From contig JAQFVV010000180.1 of the NCBI GenBank assembly GCA_028023455.1, forward strand, positions 184,001 to 248,000: 64,000 nt of DNA. Reading direction: 5' to 3'. The notes under the pieces are model-generated. The model searched no databases, was not told the origin of the DNA, and worked only from the letters and a program-made list of their open reading frames with translations. The translations under genes were made by a program, and so were the position numbers. Origin of the DNA: Epiperipatus broadwayi (taxonomy: Eukaryota > Onychophora > Udeonychophora > Euonychophora > Peripatidae). Below are positions 24,168 to 34,659 of the stretch, in pieces (positions within the stretch are counted from its first letter, which is position 1; each line of letters opens with the position of its first letter).

Positions 24168-24366
24168 TTTTAGCAGAAAATAGTCAATATAGTATGTATA
24201 TATGAGTTACTGCTGAAAAATAAAATCAATTTAATATATATAAAAGTTATTAGCAGAAAATAAAATCAATATAATATATATATGAGTTATTGCCAGAAAA
24301 TAAAAACAAATTTATATATGAGTTATCAGCATAAAATAAAATAAAAATAGTATATGTGTATATGAG
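24168..24366. repeat. Tandem repeat of a ~50-bp unit
   Basis: Four to five imperfect units built on TGAGTTATTAGCAGAAAATA followed by an AT run. Confidence 0.7.
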
Positions 24367-24369
24367 ATT

Positions 24370-24743
24370 AAAAAATGACAAGGAAATTAAAGACAGAATG
24401 TCAGAAGACAATGATAGAAAAATGAAATAGGATAATGCATCAGTAAAACATGAAATGTTTAAGAAATTAATGAAGGAATTAAAGAGAAAATGATGGAATT
24501 CAAGGATGAAATAAAAAAAATGAAAGAAAATCAAAAGGCTTGTGAAGAGAGAATGTTAAAGAGGATCAATGAGATAGCCAAAGAGTAGATGGTAGGGTAA
24601 ACAATTTGGATTAAAGAGGATCGATGAGATAGCCAAAGGGTAGATGGTAGGGTAAACAATTTGGAAGAAAAAGTTGAATGGATTGAATCAGAGATGCATA
24701 ACCACAGAAAAGAGAATGAAGAAAAAATGCAAGGTATGAGAAA
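24370..24743 (+). pseudogene. Coiled-coil retroelement ORF1-like remnant, target of the LTR insertion
   Basis: The plus strand encodes short Glu/Lys-rich stretches (MMEFKDEIKKMKENQ, CEERMLKRINEIAKE) interrupted by stops. Units at 24555-24609 and 24611-24664 are a tandem duplication of about 55 bp. The LTR retrotransposon inserted immediately afterwards, and sequence beyond its right LTR (from 32514) may be the other half of the same old frame. Confidence 0.4.
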
Positions 24744-24747
24744 ATAG

Positions 24748-26789
24748 TGAAGCAATGGATCTGAAGTCCGATTCATGCTTCACAGCCTTCTATAAACTTA
24801 ATTAGTATTATAGACATGAATTAAAAGTTTATAGTCCAATATCAGCAGGGTTTTGCATTAAAGCTAAAATTAATTATGCTTATTAAATTTGTATTTGCGC
24901 TTAACTATTTCATTTTAAATAAATTCCATTTCAAGATTAAATTTCTGTTAATAAAAATTACGTGTAAAACCTATTAGTCAAACATATATATATATATACG
25001 TCAAGCTTATATATATGAGTTAATGCAAAATTCTGCTGAAATAAAATGCTTATTTTATTAAAAGAAATAAGAATGTATTTTTCTTTTTAAATCTGGTTAA
25101 AATATTTAGTACGATTTGATTTTGAGATAAGCCCGCCAACATTTTCTAAAAGAATGTATATTTTTAATTAATTAGCCCATTCAAGGCAAATTAAAGATGG
25201 CCTTCTCTTTCTTTTTTAATTAATAAAATTCAAAGTTTAAAGAAAAGAAATTTAGAATAAAAAAGTAAAAGTTATTTTTAGAAAATGTTACCTTGAAACA
25301 AAGGAGCATGGGGAAGCTTATCCAGATCTAAGATCATACAAACAATAAAAGGTAGCTGACAAAGAGGGTATAAATAAAAGTGAGAACAAAAGACTTGGGC
25401 ATTCAGAGTTTTCTTGCTGGCATTCAGATTTCTCTTGGAAGAACTCTTGCAGATTTTGCTATTGCTTGTTGAGATTTTATTCCAAAAAGTTATACAACTG
25501 TCGTCTTCAAAATCATGGAGAAGTTTGAACATGCTCAAGCTAAAAGTCAAATGAAATTAATGGATTCTACTATGCTTGGCTAGGCAAATAAATAGCTTTA
25601 CCTATCACTGAGGTTCCTAAATACCATCAAAATGCCTTAGTATCCACTCAAAAGTCATCTGAACTTTGTGCCGGGTCTGTAGGACTTTTCATAAAAGCAT
25701 GCTACATATTTCCATTTTCCTTGTCTGGGCAAATACCTATCGATGGTCAGATCAAACCACGAACACCATAGGAAACATGACCAAGGAACCAGGATGGTAA
25801 TCATATCTCTCCTCCATTGAACTATTTACTTTCTACCCTTTTGTTCATACCTTTCTTAATTGAATTATATTATGAATTGTTTTATTTAATGATATTTGTA
25901 ATGTAACCATTTTTATTAGACTAGTCTTAAATATATATATGTGTGATCATCTATCTTTATATTTAACCCTTTTCCCTTCGCTATTCTTCATTACTAACAT
26001 GTATAAATATTTTGTATTCCATTGCGGTTAAGTTTAAAAGTTAATTTTTCATTTAAAATCTCTTTCCTATTTTATTTATGTTTCTAAATTCCATACAAGT
26101 AAGTTTCCTTTGTTTGCCAACTTGGACTCCTCGATAATGCCTCTTTTGTCCGCCATTAGCTTATTATGTACATCTGATTTAGCTATATATGTTTTAAATA
26201 ATTTTTAAACTGCCTTTTTAGTGCAAAGCAATTAGAAAATGCTTTGCAAAAGATTTTTATTATTGTACTTTATCGAGGAGATTCGAGTTGACAATTTTAT
26301 TAAAATTGGGTAGAAAAGACCTAGACCGCAAAGATATTATATCGTTTAATCTGTTTTTATTGTCTAATTAGTTTGTTTCATTAATTTAAGGGAATAGCGG
26401 AGGCCATTAAATCATTATTAATATTTTAAAGTCATTAATTGAATATCTATTATTTAACTAAAAAGCTTGAGTTTGCTAATTTTGTTTTAATGCTTTATTT
26501 TTACTTTTCAAATGATCCAGGCACGCAAAACCCATTGCTTTTACACACATTTAACTATTTAGCTCCGTAGGTGTTCCCGTCCATGTATCTACCGCTGAGG
26601 CTAAGCTTGGCCAGTTGAAAAATAATTTATGTATGGCTCAGATAATGTTGTTGGTTCGTAATTAGCCTCGAGAATAGGTGAATAGGTCATAGTATTCTTG
26701 ATTTAATATCTCGCGTATGGGTGGCCTCGAGGTACTTTTGCTTAGTATTCGAACTGAGTTAAACCAACATACATAATCTGACTGTCACA
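24748..26789 (+). repeat. 5' LTR of the large LTR element
   Basis: Starts TGAAGC and ends GTCACA, the TG...CA form expected of LTRs. It has about 17 bases near 26505-26521 that are absent from the right LTR. The minus-strand frame 25278-25550 recurs in the other LTR only because the LTRs are copies. Confidence 0.9.
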
Positions 26790-26812
26790 GTTAAATTTTT
26801 TTCCCCGCATTC

Positions 26813-26832
26813 TGACGCCAACAACGTGGGCC
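26813..26832 (+). promoter_or_regulatory. Primer-binding-site-like sequence
   Basis: TGACGCCAACAACGTGGGCC resembles the class of sites complementary to the 3' end of tRNA-Lys. It begins about 23 bases after the LTR, farther than usual, so the assignment is tentative. Confidence 0.4.
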
Positions 26833-26879
26833 GAATTTCATTTTTTTATTGGAAGAATAGGAATAGGGGATTTGAAGTA

Positions 26880-27170
26880 ATAGATATATGTAAAAGTTTT
26901 CTCCGAGTTGTCGCAGTGAACGAATGTCTTTTTTTTTTTAAAAAAAATAGTACCCTGAGAAGTTTGTTTTACTTTAATATATTTATATAAAAATATATGT
27001 ATTCTTTTTCCGAGTTTGTTTCATAATGTGAACAAATGTCATTTTTTAAAATTAATTAACAAGTTAAATGTATCATAAGGTAAACATTTTTTTTCCGAGT
27101 TTAGTATTTATGAAATAAATGTTTTACATTTAAAAAAGTTAACACTCCGTTAGTTTTTTTTTTTTCAGTG
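26880..27170. repeat. Degenerate tandem units in the LTR element leader
   Basis: Three imperfect units of roughly 85-105 bases each start with TTTTCCGAGTT and include a GTGAAC.AATGT-like block followed by poly-T/poly-A. Confidence 0.5.
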
Positions 27171-27844
27171 AATATATAATAGAAATTTGTTCCGAATAAG
27201 TAGTTTTCTCATTTTTGTCGTATAAGGTATATAGCTTCGATGAGGCAGAAGTGTCAAATATATACCCACCCGCCCTCCCTTAAAATAGCTTTTGTACTTT
27301 ATGTCACTTTAGTACTGCTTAAACATGAGAAGTTTTGAAATAATAATGTTTTTTCGAAATATAGTATATACGGTGTGTTAATATTTTAGTAAAGAGTACA
27401 AATAGATAATAAAATGTTTTTCAGTTTGTTTAAATTTTTGTAAAGATCTGATAGATAACATTTTTTCCGTTAATAGAAATTTTTTCTAAGATCAAAAAGT
27501 TTGATAAGTTCAAATTAACATGTGTCAACGTACGGTGTTAGCAAATTTTTTTTTTTCACTTTCTCTGCATTTCGTTTCTTTATATGAATAATTATAATCA
27601 TGCAAAATTTTTTTTTCACTCTTAAATATTTTGTAGTTACGTTTCCTCGCAAACATATATAAGCTTTGTTAATAAAATTCAAATTTAATTTTCAACTTGT
27701 GAAATAGTAAATGCGTTATACTGTATTCATTCATTTTAATAAATATATATATAAAATATATTTTTGTATAACATATATGTCAGCCACCTTTAGTTAAGAT
27801 TTTTTTTTCTCAGTTCGGATTATGCTATTGAATCATTTATTGAG

Positions 27845-27955
27845 TAACCGTTAGGTGAAGACCCTTTGAGTAACCATTAGGTGAAGCCCTTGTTTTTTAG
27901 TGATCGTTTTTGGTGAAGACCCTCTTAGTAACCATTTAGGTGAAGACCCCTTACA
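27845..27955. repeat. Short tandem repeats in the LTR element leader
   Basis: AGGTGAAGACCC and close variants occur four times in about 110 bases. A further local pair follows (CCTGAAATAATAGG at 27980 and 28050), and GACCAAAATGGTA occurs near 28341 and 28489. None codes for protein. Confidence 0.6.
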
Positions 27956-29387
27956 CTTTAGAGTTTAGAATTGCTGAGTTGCCTGAAATAATAGGTCTAC
28001 GTCTGCAATCATTGCTTCCTTGTCATAGTTGCGACCAGTGTTTACTAGCCTGAAATAATAGGAGTATGCGGTCTGCAATATGACAAATCTTTCTAATAAA
28101 ATCATGTACATGATAAGAAAAAAAATATTTGTATAGGTATATCTGTTTGTATATTTATATGTAGTCATACATATGCTTATTTAGTGAAGTATATATTCAT
28201 ATTATATGGGTGTATATGGTATACACTTCGTTATAGTTCGGTAAAACCTGTTTTTATATAAATGGTTTTTGAAACAGGTTTTGATTTCAATGTGTGATTC
28301 TGTAAAAATTGCTTGATAATTGTTAATCTATTTCGGGTTGTGACCAAAATGGTAGTTGGTTTTGATCCCGGGTTCATAATTCGGAGTGGTGGTTATCATG
28401 GGATTTTACTTTTATTTTTTTGTGTGTATATTTTGTTTTGTTAATCGTACTTTAGGCTGTTTAAATTGATTTTTTTTTGTGTGTCTTGACCAAAATGGTA
28501 ACTGGTTTCGAACCTAGGTCAGACATGTTGCCTTACTTAGTTGTATATGTCTTAGACTTAATTAATATTGTCATTTAAAATAGCATTTACTTATTCATGC
28601 AGAAATTTTTTTTTGAAAGTGAAGTGAAAATCAAAATAAATTTAAATCGCATTTAAACTTTATAAACGTTATCAATGTGTGCTTTGATCATTATTCATTA
28701 ATATGTATATTTGATATGGCCATTGTCTTGTCGACTGGCGCCCTTATCAAATAAATTTGTCGACAAGTGCAATCTCTTATATCGGAATACAAATAAACAA
28801 ACCATAGGAGGTAGATGATCAAAATAAAAAATTGTATGCGTAGTGAGCCAAAATAATTTTTAAACATGACTTATGTATATTTTTTGCTCACATATTCCTT
28901 TCGATATATATATATACTTGTATATTAATGGAAATGCATTTTTTAGTTGTTTCAGGTGTCAGAGAAAGCCAGGTCAAGCTGTAAGTGTATTATTTTAATT
29001 ATATTGTGCCAAAATAGCAGTGATATTTTAATGAAATATAACAATAAATAAAGTGAGGAGAATAATATGTAGTATAAATATTAAAGACAGACACGGCAGG
29101 ATTTTATATTTTTTTTCATGTACAAACAGATACATATAGGCATAGGATTAAGATAGGACCTCGTGAGGTAGGCAAAGTTAATTTCTGAAAACATATAAAT
29201 AAAACAGATAGTTGGAACTTAGAATACTGACTTATTTTAGAAAGAAGTAAAAAATTTTTTTTGGTATACAGAAAGATATAGCTCCTAGATACGTGAATAA
29301 AATATACTTATCTAGATTGTTTATTAAAAGACGTTTTAGAAATAAGGTGTGATTGTTGTATAACAAAATAGCTAATATTAGGCAAAA

Positions 29388-30043
29388 ATGGAAGAACAGA
29401 AGAGAGGCAAAGTTTATGACAGTGAGAAGGTAGTGCTCAACCTTCCAAATACGGCAATATGTACTCATAATGATCAAAAGTATAACTTGGAAGCTCTCAT
29501 CAAAGAAATGAGGGAAGAAACAAAAATGATGATGACCATGTTCCAAGAAGTTATGAAAATTACATCACAAAGATTGGACCATTTGGAGGCACATATGGAA
29601 CTCCATCAAGAACAGAGTATTGCGACAGAAGCGTCACCAGAAGATGATACTCAAAAACAAGACGACACTGATATGAAATCCTCGAGTGATTATGAAACAG
29701 GCGAAGCCACTCACTAGTCAGATTTCTCTGGACAAATGAATGAGGATAGTAAAAAAACGATCAACAGTTGTTGAACCAAATCCAGGTGCAACAAGGCAGT
29801 GAAATCTTTACTGCGACAGTAATCAATACTATAACTCCTGTGACAAAGATTAGCAACATAAAATGTTTTAGAGAAGGACCGGGTGGGAACCCTAGACACC
29901 ATCTTGATAGCTTGAAAATCTGTATCCAAGTCCAGAACATGACTGAGCAAGAAAAGAAGGCAAGGGAAAAATTAAGACGTACGGCTCGGCATCGCAAGAT
30001 TCGAAACCGGCAATATAAATTCATGAAAGGAAACCAATCATAG
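29388..30043 (+). pseudogene. Broken gag-like gene of the LTR element
   Basis: The first frame (29388-29717, 109 codons) is Glu/Lys-rich, with a probable coiled coil and an acidic, Ser/Thr-rich end, and stops at TAG. The second part (to 30043) is in another frame, probably displaced by a frameshift in a run of A at 29751-29757. It carries CFREGPGGNPRHHLDSLK and MTEQEKK, which match the start of the retrotransposon gag domain. The domain then breaks off in a basic Arg-rich tail. No zinc knuckle follows. It is likely a capsid-protein remnant rather than a working gene. Confidence 0.6.
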
Positions 30044-30476
30044 CTAAGAGACCTTAGGCCAAGTAGTAAAGCGTGGAGGAAAGTTAAAAAGTTTTCTTCC
30101 GATATATAAAGGCCCTCACGTGTTAAAAAAGTGTGGAATAAGTGTTTTCTTTTGGAAAAATAATCTCAGCCTAAAAAGAGAGTATAATATTAGAAACAGA
30201 AACTTAAAACCTTATGTACCACCGGACCCCGAAAAATTTAGAAAATAAAAAGATAAATATAACTTGTTAGATAAAAATAACACGGACTCAATTTAAGATA
30301 CAGAAGATTGACTTATGGATAAACCGTTAGTTATAAAGTAAAAGAAAGAGAGACTGTTAGTCAGTAACAAATTAAATATTACAGCAAATAAAGAGTAGGC
30401 TTGAACTCACCTGGCACAGAATTTTTACCTCTGACCTGAAGCAACAGCATTTTTTTAACATTTTTTTTTGCTCACT

Positions 30477-30487
30477 AAAATGGGAAA
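30477..30487 (+). promoter_or_regulatory. Polypurine-tract-like sequence
   Basis: AAAATGGGAAA directly precedes the right LTR, the usual place for the plus-strand primer of LTR elements. The single T interrupts it. Confidence 0.55.
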
Positions 30488-32513
30488 TGAAGCAATGGAT
30501 CTGAAGTCTGATCCATGCTTCACAGCCTTCTATAAACTTAGTTAGTATTATAGACCTGAATTAAGTTTATAGTCCAATATCAGCAGGGTTTTGCATTAAA
30601 GCTAAAATTAATTATGCTTATTAAATTTGTATTTGCACTTAACTATTTCATTTTAAATAAATTCCATTTCAAGATTAAATTTCTGTTAATAAAAATTACG
30701 TGTAAAACCTATTAGTCAAACATATATATACGTCAAGCTTATATATATGAGTTAATGCAAAATTCTGCTGAAATAAAATGCTTATTTTATTAAAAGAAAT
30801 AAGAATGTATTTTTCTTTTTAAATCTGGTTAAAATATTTAGTATGATTTGATTTTGAGATAAGCCCGCCAACATTTTCTAAAAGAATGTATATTTTTAAT
30901 TAATTAGCCCATTCAAGGCAAATTAAAGATGGCCTTCTCTTTCTTTTTTAATTAATAAAATTCAAAGTTTAAAAAAAGAAATTTAGAATAAAAAAGTAAA
31001 AGTTATTTTTAGAAAATGTTACCTTGAAACAAAGGAGCATGGGGGAGCTTATCCAGATCTAAGATCATACAAACAATAGAAGGTAGCTGACAAAGAGGGT
31101 ATAAATAAAAGTGAGAACAAAAGACTTGGGCATTCAGAGTTTTCTTGCTGGCATTCAGATTTCTCTTGGGAGAATTCTTGCAGATTTTGCTATTGCTTGT
31201 TGAGATTTTATTCCAAAAAGTTATACAACTGTCATCTTCAAAATCATGGAGAAGTTTGAACATGCTCAAGCTAACCGTCATATGAATTTGATGGATTCTA
31301 CTATGCTTGGCTAGGCAAATAAATAGCTTTGCCTATTGCCGAGGTTCCTAAATACCATCAAAATGCCTTAGTATCCACTCAATAGTCATCTGAACTCTGT
31401 GCCATGTCTGTAGGACTTTTCATAAAAGCATGCTACATATTTCCATTTTCTTGTCCAGGCAAATACCTATCGATGGTCGGATCAAGCCACAAACGCCGTA
31501 GGAAACATAACCAAGGAACCCGGACGGTAATCATATCTCTCCTCCATTGAACTATTTACTTTCTACCCTTTTGTTCGTACCTTTCTTAATTGAATTATAT
31601 TATGAATTGTTTTATTTAATGATATTTGTAATGTAACCATTTTTATTAGACTAGTCTTAAATATATATATGTGTGATCATCTATCTTTATATTTAACCCT
31701 TTTCCCTTTGCTATTCTTCATTACTAACATGTATAAATATTTTGTATTCCATTGCTGTTAAGTTTAAAAGTTAATTTTTCATTTAAAATCTCTTTCCAAT
31801 TTTATTTATGTTTCTAAATTCCATACAAGTAAGTTTCCTTTGTTTGCCAACTTGGACTCCTTGATAATGCCTCTTTTGTCCGCAATTAGCTTATTACATA
31901 CATCTGATTTAGCTATATACGTTTTAAATAATTTTTAAACTGCCTTTTTAGTGCAAAGCAATTAGAAAATGCTTTGCAAAAGATTTTTATTATTGTACTT
32001 TATCGAGGAGATTCGAGTTGACAATTTTATTAAAATTGGGGAGAAAAGACCTAGACCGCAAAGATATTATATCGTTTAATCTGTTTTTATTGTCTAATTA
32101 GTTTGTTTCATTAATTTAAGGGAATAGCGGAGGCCATTAAATCATTATTAATATTTTAAAGTCATTAATTGAATATCTATTATTTAACTAAAAAGCTTGA
32201 GTTTGCTAATTTTGTTTTAATGCTTTATGATCCAGGCACGCAAAACACATATTGCTTTTACACACCTTTAACTATTTAGCTCTGTAGGTGTTCCCGTCCA
32301 TGTCTCTACCGCTGAGGCTAAGCTTGGCTGGTTGAAAAATAATTTATGTATGGCTCAGATAATGTTGTTGGTTCATAATTAGCCTCGAGAATAGGCAAAT
32401 AGGGCAGAGGTCATAGTATTCTTGATTTAATATCTCGCGTATGGGTGGCCTTGAGGTACTTTCACTTAGTATTCGAACTGGATTAAACCAACATACATCA
32501 TCTGACTATCACG
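30488..32513 (+). repeat. 3' LTR of the large LTR element
   Basis: Near-identical to 24748-26789. It lacks about 17 bases after GCTTTAT near 32227 and ends CACG where the left LTR ends CACA. The minus-strand frame 31009-31281 is the LTR copy of 25278-25550. Confidence 0.9.
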
Positions 32514-32517
32514 ATAG

Positions 32518-33528
32518 GCACATAATAAATGTGGCATGGACATCAAGATCTTAGTGGATGATAAAAATGTAGTGGTGCTTATATTACATATGAACATTTA
32601 GGTGAAAAAGCCATCACTGAAACCATGAGTAGAATGTTGATAGAAAAAATTGCAATAAAGAAGAATAGAATGAACACTTTACAAGTGCAAGTGACAACCT
32701 AATACTTATAGAAAATTATAGTAATGGCAGCAAAGTTATGAAAATGATTTCTTATAAAACAAATTTTGACACAAGAAGTTTAAAGTAAAAAAGTATGATA
32801 TAAAACCAAAGGAAATTCACATTGTCAAGTTCCCAAGAAAAAAAAATGTAATTAGAGCCAGACTTGATATAAATGATCCACTCTAGAAGGAAAATAGTCA
32901 GATATTTCTCAGGTCATCTCAAATGATCTTTCCATTGATGAGCAAATACCTAGAAAGGAATAAAAATTAAGTGGTAAAGGATAGTCTGTACCCTGAAGAC
33001 CATAGATCTGCACATTGGAAAAGAATAGTAGATATATGAAAGGGCAATATATATTTATTAGTCTTTTGGAAATATGAGAAGAGATATGTAGGAACTTAAA
33101 TAAATTTATTAAAAAGAAAATATTTTGTTGTTAGCGGCTGAGGTACTGAGGTATGATCTGTGTTTTAGTGATGATGATAGATATGGTATGGTCATTAGTG
33201 TTATCAGAGCAGCATGGTTATACTATGTGGAAAAAATTAATATTTCCACACTGTCCACCCCCATAGTTGTAAGATGACATTCATTTTCAGGGTAGCCTGT
33301 AAATATCAAACAAGCAAGGTATTATAAAACATGGATGGTGAGTACAATGTGCCAGAAATCAAGAGCCTCTAAGACTTTTGAGAATCAAATGAGCAAGGCT
33401 CCAATATGATGTAATAAGCTTGGTTTTCCTCAATTTCTTCTGTGTTGTTGTGTGCATTATAGTACACAAAGTGAGATCACTCTCCCCTTTATTCATGCTT
33501 TATAGTATACTGATGACTTACAACAAAC
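32518..33528. other. Decayed sequence right of the LTR element, no gene named
   Basis: May continue the retroelement frame interrupted at 24743, since the reading at the left flank resumes with HNKC-like residues. No conserved domain was recognised. From about 33100 it is ordinary AT-rich DNA. Confidence 0.4.
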
Positions 33529-33644
33529 TATCCCAGCTATAAACAAAGGCAAAACTCTCCATACAGTAGTGCCACCCTGTGCCAAACAGAGTAATCAATG
33601 GATGGCCTAAGGCTTGTGCATAAAATCCTTATCTGTGCCTACTC

Positions 33645-33703
33645 ATCCAATATCCCCAGGCTAGTTTCTGGCTTGTGGCCATCATCAGTAAGGAGCTTTG
33701 GAT
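33645..33703 (-). ncRNA. Hammerhead-like motif (family A, 33.5-kb palindrome, left arm)
   Basis: On the minus strand: ATCCAA, CTGATGA, TGGC-CACAA-GCCA hairpin, GAAAC, TA, GCC triplet, and TTGGAT. Stem II is a full four base pairs. The triplet is GCC where an active site would need a U, so cleavage is unlikely. Confidence 0.6.
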
Positions 33704-33972
33704 CTGAGAGCACTGTACCTAGATCTTAGGATCTAATGCAACCCTCCAGAATCCACCTTTTAACTCCATTTTATTACAAAACTATGAGAATGAAATTGAA
33801 AACACAATAATATTTTCAATCTAAGCTCAATAGCTTACATAGTCATATGGCTTAGATTGAAAATATTATTGTGTTTTCAATTTCATTCTCATAGTTTTGT
33901 AGTAAAGTGGAGTTAAAAGGTGGCTTCTGGAGGGTTGCATTAGATCCTAAAATCTAGGTGCAGTGCTCTCAG

Positions 33973-34031
33973 ATCCAAGGCTCCTCACTGATGATGGCCA
34001 CAAGCCAGAAACTAGCCTGGGGATATTGGAT
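33973..34031 (+). ncRNA. Hammerhead-like motif (family A, 33.5-kb palindrome, right arm)
   Basis: ATCCAA at 33973-33978, inner stem I TCCTCA at 33982-33987, core CTGATGA at 33988-33994, stem II TGGC/GCCA with loop CACAA, GAAAC at 34008-34012, GCC at 34015-34017, TGGGGA at 34018-34023, TTGGAT at 34026-34031. All three stems form. The only evident fault is C in place of U in the cleavage triplet. Confidence 0.65.
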
Positions 34032-34269
34032 GAGTAGGCACTAGATAGGGATTTTATGCACAAGCCTTCTGACATCTATTGATTACTGTTTGGCACAGGG
34101 TGGCACTACTGTATGGAGAGTTTTGCCTTTGTTTACAACAATTATATGCTAGTATAGAGATGGTGATCATGTGAGGTTTGGTGGTTTATCCCAGCTATCA
34201 TTGTTTTGGAGCCAGCATGCACAATTCAGTAAATTATGACCAAATAGAAATATATAGAATGGTTTCTTC

Positions 34270-34430
34270 TAGTAAGTCCATTAAATATGGCAAGGATAAT
34301 TCAATAGTCTTATATAAAAGATATAAATTATTAGCTAGTAAGTCCATTAAATATGGCCAGCACAACATAAGTTTTATATAAATGGTATAAATTATCAATA
34401 GTAAGTCATGAAACATTGCCAGTGTAACTT
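34270..34430. repeat. Tandem repeat of a ~65-bp unit
   Basis: About two and a half units beginning TAGTAAGTCCATTAAATATG. The last partial unit is interrupted by the SINE at 34431. Confidence 0.65.
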
Positions 34431-34525
34431 TTTTTTTCCATATGTCAAATGCGTTGACCGGGAAGCAAACCGGACCAGCTGCTTAAAAGACAGCTCTAAC
34501 CACTAGGCCACCAACACTTGACATG
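34431..34525 (-). mobile_element. Short tRNA-Lys-derived SINE with a 13-bp target duplication
   Basis: GCCAGTGTAACTT flanks the element at 34418-34430 and 34526-34538. On the minus strand it contains a tRNA-like body: acceptor strands GTGTTGG and TCAACGC that pair over seven positions, an A-box-like TGGCCTAGTGG, and anticodon loop CTTTTAA with UUU (Lys). A B-box-like GGTTTGCTTCC and a short A tail follow. The body is missing about three bases in the D-to-anticodon stem junction and T-stem pairing is imperfect, so it is not a working tRNA gene. There is no 3' tail unrelated to tRNA, which makes it unusually short for a SINE. Lys-tRNA SINEs are known from cephalopods. Confidence 0.8.
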
Positions 34526-34659
34526 GCCAGTGTAACTTAACCATGATAAATAAAAAAAATTATTTTGAAAGTTTTTATTAAGAATGATAAATTGAGAATA
34601 TAATCAACTAAGATAATCATGATTTTGATTCTTTCTCTCATTTGTGGAAGTACTGTACA

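Larger units (their letters stand above)
24748..32513 (+). mobile_element. Large non-autonomous LTR retrotransposon (LARD-like)
   Basis: Two long direct repeats of about 2.04 and 2.03 kb begin TGAAGCAATGG and end in CTGACTGTCACA (left) or CTGACTATCACG (right). The 4-bp sequence ATAG lies just outside both ends (24744-24747 and 32514-32517). The 3.7-kb interior contains a primer-site-like sequence, a long non-coding leader, a broken gag-like frame and a purine tract next to the right LTR. No protease, reverse transcriptase or integrase motif was found. Such a structure needs an autonomous relative for movement. The LTRs are very similar, so the insertion is comparatively young. Confidence 0.9.
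33541..34186 (-). mobile_element. Palindromic family A element with a 12-bp target duplication
   Basis: Flanked by TATCCCAGCTAT at 33529-33540 and 34187-34198. The two halves are near-perfect reverse complements of about 300 bp each, meeting near 33845, so the element could fold into one long hairpin. Each half holds one hammerhead-like motif, pointing outward. By its ends (CTTTGTTT on one side, GGTTTGGTGGTTT on the other) it sits in the opposite orientation to the 15-kb and 43-kb copies. No coding frame. Confidence 0.85.

Noticed and set aside
25278-25550. 90-codon minus-strand frame repeated at 31009-31281
   Set aside because: Both lie at the same place in the two LTRs, so their similarity only reflects LTR duplication. 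No family resemblance.
28487-28520. B-box-like GGTTTCGAACC inside the LTR element
   Set aside because: No A box or cloverleaf at the right distance on either strand. It belongs to a local direct repeat of the leader.
34431-34525. Functional tRNA-Lys gene
   Set aside because: Target duplications, an A tail, missing bases before the anticodon stem and an imperfect T arm point to a SINE insertion.
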